8,556 nt of DNA from Gammaproteobacteria bacterium. GTDB lineage: Bacteria; Pseudomonadota; Gammaproteobacteria; Steroidobacterales; Woeseiaceae. The first letter of the stretch is position 1. Each line of letters starts with the position of its first letter. The translations under genes and the position numbers were made by a program. Under the pieces are notes generated by a model that was not told the DNA's origin, did no database searches, and saw only the letters and a list, made by a program, of their open reading frames with translations. Below are positions 1-5,010 of the stretch, in pieces. The DNA is taken from the NCBI GenBank assembly GCA_029881015.1, contig JAOUNK010000137.1, forward strand, positions 1-8,556. The letters are read 5' to 3'.

Positions 1-2
1 AC

Positions 3-146
3 CGTGTTACCGAGATTCGATATCGCGCCAAACTGACGAGCGCAGGCAACTTTGTAGTGCCGTCGGCGTTTGCGGGCTCAATGTACGACCGTAGCGTGCA
101 GGCACGCTCCATGCCTGGTCGATTCGAGGTGCTGGCAACGCAGTGA
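3..146 (+). CDS. yfhM: Alpha-2-macroglobulin family protein, C-terminal end (partial)
   Basis: Only the last 47 codons are present; the gene enters from the left edge. Translated from base 3, the frame ends at TGA (144-146) and contains the segment FVVPSAFAGSMYDRSVQAR. This Phe-Val-Val-Pro, Met-Tyr-Asp-Arg, Val-Gln-Ala pattern is the characteristic end of bacterial alpha-2-macroglobulins of the YfhM/MagD type. These are large periplasmic, membrane-anchored protease-trapping proteins thought to protect the envelope from foreign proteases. The stop codon overlaps the start of the next gene, pbpC, in the shared bases GTGA, so the two are probably translationally coupled. This pairing is well known: alpha-2-macroglobulin and PBP1C are thought to cooperate in wall repair and defence. 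The thioester region and everything upstream lie outside the window, so completeness cannot be judged. Confidence 0.85.
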   Translation, partial: RVTEIRYRAKLTSAGNFVVPSAFAGSMYDRSVQARSMPGRFEVLATQ

Positions 147-2476
147 GCAAGCGGCGAGCATTCCTGTTCGGCGTCTCAGCCCTGGTGGCTGCGGGAGTGC
201 TGGCGCTCGCGTTTTGTCCGAAACCCTCTCTGTACGGCAATGCAAGGTTTTCTACTGCGGTTTTGGATCGGGAAGGACGTTTGCTTCGGCTCGCACTTGC
301 TGACGACGAACGCTATCGACTACACAATGACATCGCTGAGATCAGCCCTGTCGCGATTGAGGCAACGCTGTTGTACGAGGATCGGCATTTTTACGAGCAT
401 CCAGGTTTCAACCCTGGCTCGCTGGTTCGAGCGTTCTGGTCGACCTACATTCGCAAAGATCGTCCAATTGGTGCGTCGACCATCACAATGCAACTCGCGA
501 GAATCAGGTTTGATCTCGATACGCGGAATATTGCCGGCAAGTTCTCGCAGATCGTTCGCGCGATTCAATTTGAGCGACACTACGACAAGGCTGAGATTCT
601 CGAAGCCTATCTGAATCTCGCGCCGTATGGCGGAAACATCGAAGGCATTGGTACAGCATCACTTGTCTACTTCGACAAGCCAGCCGCGAAGCTATCAATG
701 CCAGAGGCCCTGGCGCTTGCCGTGATCCCTCAGAACCCTGTTCGTCGCGACCCCTCTACCGGGGCCGGCTATGTGCAAATGTTAGGGGCGCGTTCACGAT
801 TGCTTGAGATGTGGGCAAAAGAAAATTTACTGGGTGACGAAACTCGCGCGCAGTTCGATCTGCCAATGGCCGTCCGCGGAACTTCAGAGCTACCGTTTCG
901 GGCACCGCACTTTTCGCTATCGGTCCTCGCACGGACAAGCGAACGCCAGGGCTCAATTACTACGACGCTGGACCTCAGCCGCCAGAAAGTTCTAGAGAAG
1001 CAAATTGACCGATACATCGATCGTGGGCGTTCCAGGGGAATTCGGAACGCAAGCGCGATGCTGGTCGACTACCGCTCAATGGAGGTAATTGCATCGGTCG
1101 GATCGGCGGATTTCTTCGATGATTCAATTGCGGGCCAGGTCGACGGCACGCGAGCAAAGCGCTCACCCGGATCGACGCTCAAGCCGTTCGTTTATGGCCT
1201 GGCGATCGACCAGGGAATCATCCACCCAAGCAGTCTGCTGAAGGATGCGCCGACACGATTCGCCGCTTATACGCCGGAGAATTTCGACCGTGGCTTCATG
1301 GGCCCGATCAAAGCGAAAGATGCACTGATATACAGCCGCAACGTCCCGGCGATTGAGCTGCTGTCGCGTGTCGGCCATGTCACGTTCCACGAGTTTCTCC
1401 TGGACGCCGGGGTGCGCGGACTTTCAACGCCGGACCACTACGGCCTGGCAATGATTCTTGGTGGCAACGAGCTCACTATGCATGAGCTCGTCATGCAGTA
1501 TGCGATGCTGGCGAATGGCGGTCTGCTCAGGCCGCTGCGGACCCATACCGATGAGTCCACTGAACTAGCGGAGAAGAGACTCCTGTCTGCTGAAGCGAGC
1601 TTTCTCGTCCTGGACATGTTGCGAGATAACCCACGCCCCGACTCGCCAGGTATAGACGGAAAGTACGCGAATTCGCCGATTGCCTGGAAGACGGGCACAT
1701 CCTATGCGTTTCGAGATGCATGGACCGTGGGGGTCTTCGGACCCTATGTGCTGGCAATCTGGGTCGGCAACTTCGATGGCTCGGCGAACCCTGCGTTTGT
1801 GGGGCGAAGCGCGGCTGCGCCACTCTTCTTTGAGACAGCCGACGCGTTAATGGCAGGGTCAGCAAGTACACGACCTGAGTACAGTCCCTTAGCTAGTTTG
1901 AATGTCGAAGAAGTCGACGTCTGCGCTGATACGGGTGATCTGCCGGGGCGTCATTGCCCTCGCACGGAGAAAGCCTGGTTTATTCCGGGTGTTTCACCCA
2001 TCAAAGTGTCAGACGTACATCGTGCTATTCGGATCGATAACGCAACTGGCCTGCGAGTCTGCAACTTCCAGGCAGCGAACACGCATGAGGAGGTCTTCGA
2101 GTTCTGGCCATCTGACATTCTTAGCCTTTTTCGACGCGCTGGAATAGCGGTCCGCCAACCACCGGCATGGTCTGCAGAATGCGGGATGAGTCACAAAGAG
2201 GCGTCTGGATTGCCACCACGAATCAGCTCTCCGACGCCGGGCGTTGCCTACCATGTGCGAATCGATCGCCTTTCGGACGAGAGAATCCCGTTCGAAGCAA
2301 CGACTGATAGCGATGTAACAAGGGTGTTCTGGTTCGTCGACGACCAGTTCGTCGCCTCCGGCACCCGCGACGAGACCATTTTCTGGAAGCCTGTCGCTGG
2401 TGATCATCGGATTCTCGCTGTCGACGACCTCGGGCGCAGTCACTCTCGGCAATTGTCGGTCAAGGTTGCTTTGTAG
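143..2476 (+). CDS. pbpC: Penicillin-binding protein 1C (bifunctional peptidoglycan synthase)
   Basis: A 777-residue class A penicillin-binding protein that polymerises glycan strands and cross-links peptides in the periplasm. Residues 6-24 form a single hydrophobic signal anchor after a short basic N-terminus (SKRR). The GT51 transglycosylase domain (about 55-230) has the catalytic Glu79 in EDRHFYEHPG, the GASTITMQLAR motif (110-120) and KAEILEAYLN (149-158). The transpeptidase domain (about 300-560) has all three active-site motifs: S344-T-L-K347 with nucleophile Ser344, S398-R-N400 and K516-T-G518. Four cysteines (594, 605, 640, 680) follow. Residues about 689-776 match the beta-sandwich C-terminal domain found in PBP1C (BiPBP_C). 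Length is normal for PBP1C (about 770-800). The start is GTG at 143, overlapping the stop of the alpha-2-macroglobulin gene by four bases, which supports co-translation. No frameshift or missing catalytic residue is visible, so it should be functional. Confidence 0.96.
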   Translation: MSKRRAFLFGVSALVAAGVLALAFCPKPSLYGNARFSTAVLDREGRLLRLALADDERYRLHNDIAEISPVAIEATLLYEDRHFYEHPGFNPGSLVRAFWSTYIRKDRPIGASTITMQLARIRFDLDTRNIAGKFSQIVRAIQFERHYDKAEILEAYLNLAPYGGNIEGIGTASLVYFDKPAAKLSMPEALALAVIPQNPVRRDPSTGAGYVQMLGARSRLLEMWAKENLLGDETRAQFDLPMAVRGTSELPFRAPHFSLSVLARTSERQGSITTTLDLSRQKVLEKQIDRYIDRGRSRGIRNASAMLVDYRSMEVIASVGSADFFDDSIAGQVDGTRAKRSPGSTLKPFVYGLAIDQGIIHPSSLLKDAPTRFAAYTPENFDRGFMGPIKAKDALIYSRNVPAIELLSRVGHVTFHEFLLDAGVRGLSTPDHYGLAMILGGNELTMHELVMQYAMLANGGLLRPLRTHTDESTELAEKRLLSAEASFLVLDMLRDNPRPDSPGIDGKYANSPIAWKTGTSYAFRDAWTVGVFGPYVLAIWVGNFDGSANPAFVGRSAAAPLFFETADALMAGSASTRPEYSPLASLNVEEVDVCADTGDLPGRHCPRTEKAWFIPGVSPIKVSDVHRAIRIDNATGLRVCNFQAANTHEEVFEFWPSDILSLFRRAGIAVRQPPAWSAECGMSHKEASGLPPRISSPTPGVAYHVRIDRLSDERIPFEATTDSDVTRVFWFVDDQFVASGTRDETIFWKPVAGDHRILAVDDLGRSHSRQLSVKVAL

Positions 2477-2519
2477 CTGTCCCAATCCGGACCTGGCAAG
2501 CCAGTCGATCTGAAAAGAA

Positions 2520-2563
2520 TGGTGGCCAGAGGGGAATCGAACCACCGAGACGCGGATTTTCAA
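2520..2563 (-). other. 3' half of a tRNA-Phe gene, probable integration (att) scar
   Basis: Read on the minus strand, these 44 bases begin TTGAAAATCCGCG, the anticodon loop with GAA anticodon and the 3' anticodon-stem strand. They continue through a T-arm with GGTGGTTCGATTCC and end CTGGCCACCA with an encoded CCA. This matches the 3' half of proteobacterial tRNA-Phe. The 5' half is absent: beyond 2563 the bases that should pair with the anticodon stem read CCAAG (5' to 3' on the minus strand) instead of GCGGA. The 3' T-stem strand is also one base short, so the fragment is not a functional tRNA. A tRNA 3' half breaking in the anticodon loop is what tyrosine recombinases leave at the far end of an integrated element. 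Similarity is judged from memory of tRNA-Phe sequences, not a search. Confidence 0.75.
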
Positions 2564-2760
2564 CTTGGAAGTAGGTACTGAAAGTAGGGTCGGTCCCGCC
2601 ATATTTATCAACAAGTGACCGGGCGTCCGTTGTGCTTTTCTGCCAGACGATGCAGTACCGAGCTCGGCTCAGTTACGCAAAACTCACGCACTGAAGATTG
2701 TCTGTTGCAGTGATCCTGGATGCCTGACAAGACTCACCAATATCACGTCCGATGCGATAA
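2564..2760. other. Gene-free stretch between tRNA scar and transposase remnant
   Basis: I see no convincing gene, RNA or regulatory element here. All frames are broken by stops, apart from the low-quality extension of a reverse-strand frame that shadows pbpC. The stretch lies just beyond the tRNA-Phe fragment and leads into a decayed transposase, so it is probably worn mobile-element DNA. Confidence 0.5.
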
Positions 2761-3085
2761 CAATGGATCGACGGAAACGACCGTTACTGAACTAAACGCG
2801 TAACCGTTCTCTATGTGCCAGTATCACACCCATTCGTCGAAATGGTTGATCGGAACGATCCGGAGCGAATACCTAGATCACGTGCCATTCTGGAGTGCTC
2901 GGGATCTGGAAAGAAAGCTGTCTTGTTTCCTGGACTACTACAACCGCGAACGTGCGCATCAGCGTATCAGAAGCGCTACTCCCGACCCTGCTGTCGGTGA
3001 TGTCACCAATAGCATCGCCTCCCTTGATGACTATCGTTGGAAATCACGCTACCGAGGCCTATTCCAGCCTCCGATTGCGGCTTGA
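2761..3085 (+). pseudogene. Decayed DDE (rve) transposase, C-terminal fragment
   Basis: The frame from 2813 gives WLIGTIRSEYLDHVPFW, then RDLERKLSCFLDYYNRERAH and an end resembling LFQPPIAA. These match the C-terminal part of the integrase core (rve) domain of IS3/IS481-like transposases, where the usual text is close to FVERLIGTIRREYLD, with YYNRxRxH further on. The preceding residues SHPFVE, including the probable third catalytic acid (Glu of the DDE triad), lie in a different frame (2836-2853). The switch occurs at the GAAATGG near 2851-2857 and looks like a one-base insertion. Further upstream, about 2761-2835, weak codon-level similarity (YVPVSHPF; a Trp near 2764) continues but is broken by stops such as TGA at 2788. 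The first two catalytic Asp residues and the N-terminal DNA-binding part are missing. The ATG at 2813 is fortuitous. No terminal inverted repeats were identified, so the element cannot be bounded. Confidence 0.8.
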
Positions 3086-3137
3086 ATAGTAATTCGCGCT
3101 TCACAAGTCTCACGTAGCCTCGGCCAGAAACGGGCGT

Positions 3138-3554
3138 TCAATTGTCTTCGATCTTGAGTAACTCCCAAGAGTCGGCATCGCACTCGAAGGTCCCATCTCG
3201 AAAGTAAAAGAGGAAGTGTTTAGTGGATGCACCCGCACACCCTAGAAGAACCCAATCGGATGTCTCGTCGATACGCAAGTTTCCAGATACTTCGTAGAAT
3301 TCTCCCCACGGAATTGACTTTCCAAATCGGCATTGTCCCAAGTACCAACCTTCGTCGTTTGTAGACCCGAGCCTGTACCTCCAGCAATTACGAAAACGTA
3401 GTTGGAGAACATCTTCTCGATCGAACTCGGGGAACTGATATGCGTTAGCTCTGAAGAACAATTTCAGCAATGAGCCATTAACGTCGATCCTAGGGTGGGG
3501 TGCATTAGGAGCCGCATTCCAACCATCATTCAGCTGTGTGTAAGTCGTTTTCAT
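3138..3554 (-). CDS. Conserved-looking hypothetical protein, 138 aa
   Basis: A complete minus-strand gene from ATG (3554-3552) to TGA (3140-3138). I do not recognise a named domain. The protein is aromatic-rich with alternating hydrophobic and polar stretches typical of a compact beta-rich fold. Examples are YTQLNDGWNAAPN (5-17), then LQLRFRNCWRYRLGSTNDEGW, PWGEFYEV, WVLLG and HFLFYFRDGTFECDADSW. There is no signal peptide and no membrane segment, so it is probably cytoplasmic. The ribosome binding site is weak (CTGGATTGG just before the ATG). It sits 41 bases downstream of a damaged small frame on the same strand, suggesting a two-gene unit. The surrounding DNA is poorer in G+C (about 50% in a hand-counted line) than pbpC or the genes to the right, which fits foreign origin. 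A small soluble protein after a small Cys-containing one could be an immunity protein or orphan accessory gene, but nothing proves this. Confidence 0.7.
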   Translation of the reverse strand: MKTTYTQLNDGWNAAPNAPHPRIDVNGSLLKLFFRANAYQFPEFDREDVLQLRFRNCWRYRLGSTNDEGWYLGQCRFGKSIPWGEFYEVSGNLRIDETSDWVLLGCAGASTKHFLFYFRDGTFECDADSWELLKIEDN

Positions 3555-3595
3555 CCAATCCAGATCAATGTCGCGAAACAGCCATCCGCGTCAGT

Positions 3596-3889
3596 TCAGA
3601 CATAATCGTTCGCATACTCGGATTCGCGCAAACGATACTCCTCAGACACGCAAGTATTCACGGCATCGAACATAACTGCCATGTTTCCCACGAATGGCAC
3701 AATCTCAAAGCAACCACCAATGTGATTTACGCCGCAGTTCGCCACTATGCATGTAGCAAGCACATCGGCCGTATGCTCAGCTTGGATTCTCTTGGCACAT
3801 TGTAGGCCCTTATCGGAAGGACCATTTATTATCGAGACTTCCTGATCAAAATACTCGTCAGAGTAATCATCGCCTTTTCAGGGCTCCAT
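3596..3889 (-). pseudogene. Interrupted small ORF with five cysteines (97 codons with internal TGA)
   Basis: On the minus strand an open frame of 93 sense codons runs from 3877 to the stop at 3598-3596. Its natural-looking ATG (3889-3887) lies three codons before an in-frame TGA (3880-3878), giving Met-Glu-Pro-stop. The open part starts with the acidic segment KGDDYSDEYFDQEV. It then has a hydrophobic middle (ADVLATCIVANCGVN; then GGCFEIVPFVGNMAVMF) with Cys at about positions 31, 47, 52, 60 and 80, and ends EYRLRESEYANDYV. I do not recognise the family. It may be a gene disabled by nonsense mutation (CGA or TGG to TGA), or by a frameshift in the AAAAGG run at 3877-3872, because another frame reads plausibly upstream (IEANFPKTCREKWSPEK). 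A shorter protein from an internal GTG or ATG is also possible. It is followed after 41 bases by the 138-residue gene on the same strand. Confidence 0.4.
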
Positions 3890-4118
3890 TTCTCCCGGCA
3901 CGTCTTTGGGAAATTGGCCTCAATGTGAACTATAATTACTTTATATGGGCGCACTGTACCAAGAAAGACCTTATAAAGCAGTGGCCTAGCGCAACAGGCG
4001 CAAAATCATACGAGGTGGATTGCGATGGACCGCATGCATTCGTTTTCGGAATGCTTGCGAAACCATCAGCAACTCGGGGTCCGGCGGGCGGGCCTTGTCT
4101 TGTGTGGCGGAGAAGGTA
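3890..4118. other. Divergent intergenic region with candidate promoter boxes
   Basis: This region separates the minus-strand small genes from the plus-strand regulator and probably drives both. On the plus strand TATAAT (3931-3936) is a perfect -10 hexamer, but its best -35 candidate TTGGGA (3906-3911) is 19 bases away, and the regulator start is about 180 bases downstream. On the minus strand TATAAA (3945-3940) could serve the small-gene pair, with a poor -35 (TCTTTC, 3968-3963). The A+T-rich patch at 3925-3950 is the clearest promoter-like signal here. No operator palindrome is evident. The upstream extension of the regulator's reading frame to 4020 is open but unlike a receiver domain, so I treat it as non-coding. 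Confidence 0.3.
4109..4118 (+). promoter_or_regulatory. Shine-Dalgarno site that decides a TTG start
   Basis: GGAG (4109-4112) stands six bases before TTG at 4119. Starting there gives Met-Gly-Asp-Ile-Gln-Leu-Leu, matching the first beta strand with which receiver domains normally begin. The ATG at 4140 would cut that strand away, and starts further upstream add about 30 residues without receiver character. Confidence 0.55.
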
Positions 4119-4841
4119 TTGGGCGATATTCAGCTCTTGATGGTAAGCCGCTCTCGACTGGCAAGAGAGGGATTGGTTCAGCTTCTTCGAGAGTTCGACC
4201 ATATCGCTGTTTGCGCCGCCCACGCTTTGATCGAACAGGCTATCCCCACGATATTGGCAGACCAGCCAGACATCGTCGTGGTCGACGTGTCGGATGGCGA
4301 TCATTCGGCTTCCATTTCTACTTTTCGGTCCTTGGGCATCAAATCGTTCATCGTGGTTTATGGTGTCTGCGTAGATATCGAGTCTGTTATTCCTTACGCC
4401 AGGGCCGGAGTTAGCGGGTATGTGCGGAGCGATGCGAGCCGAACGGAGTGGGATTGCGCTCTTCGGTCCGTGTTGCAAGGGCACGTTTCGGACCCGGTGA
4501 TTGCGGGCATACTCAATCGGTATATTGCGTCACAGCTCGCCGAGCCTGTTGCGCCCGGGATTCTCCCGGGAACTGACAGGGCATGGTCCGTGAAGCCCGC
4601 CGTCGGCCGGTCGGCGGCCCGAGTTGGACTGACACCGCGGGAGCAACAGGTGCTATCGTTGGTCGATGAAGGCTTGAGCACGAAACGTATAGCCAGGCGC
4701 CTGCACTGCAGTCCCTCCACCGTCAAAGCTCACGTGGCATCCATTCTCACCAAGTACCAAGTACATCGGCGCGCGGAAGCGGCAGCGATCTTTCGCAAGA
4801 GCAAACTTGGCCGGTCGCTCGACTCCGCGCGCCGGGCCTAG
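4119..4841 (+). CDS. LuxR/NarL-type regulator with degenerate receiver domain
   Basis: A predicted 240-residue DNA-binding response-regulator-like protein. Residues 3-125 follow the receiver fold: a beta strand at DIQLLMVS, the LAREGLVQLL helix, PDIVVVDVSD with Asp56 at the phospho-acceptor position, and AGVSGYV near 96-102. Several switch residues are lost. The acidic pair that binds Mg2+ is Ser10-Arg11, the conserved Thr/Ser after the fourth strand appears to be Tyr81, and the conserved Lys is Arg103. It therefore probably does not work as a normal phospho-switch. Residues 168-225 are a clear LuxR helix-turn-helix: LTPREQQVLSLVDEGLS, then IARRLHCSPSTVKAHVASIL. A Pro/Ala-rich linker (about 140-167) joins the halves. 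No histidine kinase gene is adjacent. The gene lies 169 bases upstream of, and in the same direction as, the 846-residue protein gene, so local control of that operon is plausible. Start chosen at TTG 4119; an ATG at 4140 is the alternative. Confidence 0.88.
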   Translation: MGDIQLLMVSRSRLAREGLVQLLREFDHIAVCAAHALIEQAIPTILADQPDIVVVDVSDGDHSASISTFRSLGIKSFIVVYGVCVDIESVIPYARAGVSGYVRSDASRTEWDCALRSVLQGHVSDPVIAGILNRYIASQLAEPVAPGILPGTDRAWSVKPAVGRSAARVGLTPREQQVLSLVDEGLSTKRIARRLHCSPSTVKAHVASILTKYQVHRRAEAAAIFRKSKLGRSLDSARRA

Positions 4842-5010
4842 GCCCTTTAATCTACACACGACCTACATCTTCTGGCCCATTACGGTAGTCCCGGCCTAGT
4901 CGGGCTTCTAGGTCAAACGGCCGATTCAATCGAGCCGGTATTTTCGGCAGTGTTTCCAGGTGAAATTTGATCGCCTTACGGCAACGGAAATCATCTCATG
5001 AGGCACGGGC
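4842..5010. other. Intergenic region between regulator and large-protein operon
   Basis: These 169 bases separate two co-directional genes and probably contain the promoter of the 5011 operon. I see no strong sigma70 hexamer pair. A small inverted repeat sits at 4887-4912 (listed separately). The start of the next gene is supported by GAGG (5000-5003), seven bases before its ATG. Confidence 0.4.
4887..4906 (+). terminator. Weak inverted repeat, possible terminator
   Basis: CCCG (4890-4893) and CGGG (4901-4904) can form a short stem with a seven-base loop, extended imperfectly by flanking AG/CT. An overlapping repeat CCTAG/CTAGG (4895-4899, 4908-4912) offers an alternative pairing. No T-tract follows, only CTTCT. 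It could end the regulator transcript or be an operator, but support is slight. Confidence 0.2.

Noticed and set aside
2493..2504. Inverted repeat CTGGC-AA-GCCAG just after pbpC, considered as a terminator
   Set aside because: The two-base loop is too tight for a normal hairpin and no T-tract follows.
2009..2614. Minus-strand 201-codon open frame
   Set aside because: It lies mostly antisense to the C-terminal part of pbpC, whose domain match is certain, and runs through the tRNA fragment; its composition looks like a shadow frame.
3536..3805. Plus-strand 89-codon open frame
   Set aside because: It overlaps the start of the 138-aa minus-strand gene and the Cys-containing minus-strand frame, has no clear ribosome binding site and no recognisable features.
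3878..3880. In-frame TGA considered as a selenocysteine codon
   Set aside because: It lies at codon 4 of an unrecognised frame with no selenoprotein context; a nonsense or frameshift mutation is simpler.
4020..4118. Upstream extension of the LuxR frame to TTG at 4020
   Set aside because: The extra 33 residues do not resemble a receiver N-terminus and the site lacks a ribosome binding site, unlike TTG 4119.
3936..4484. Minus-strand 182-codon open frame
   Set aside because: Antisense to the receiver part of the LuxR regulator; no domain character of its own.
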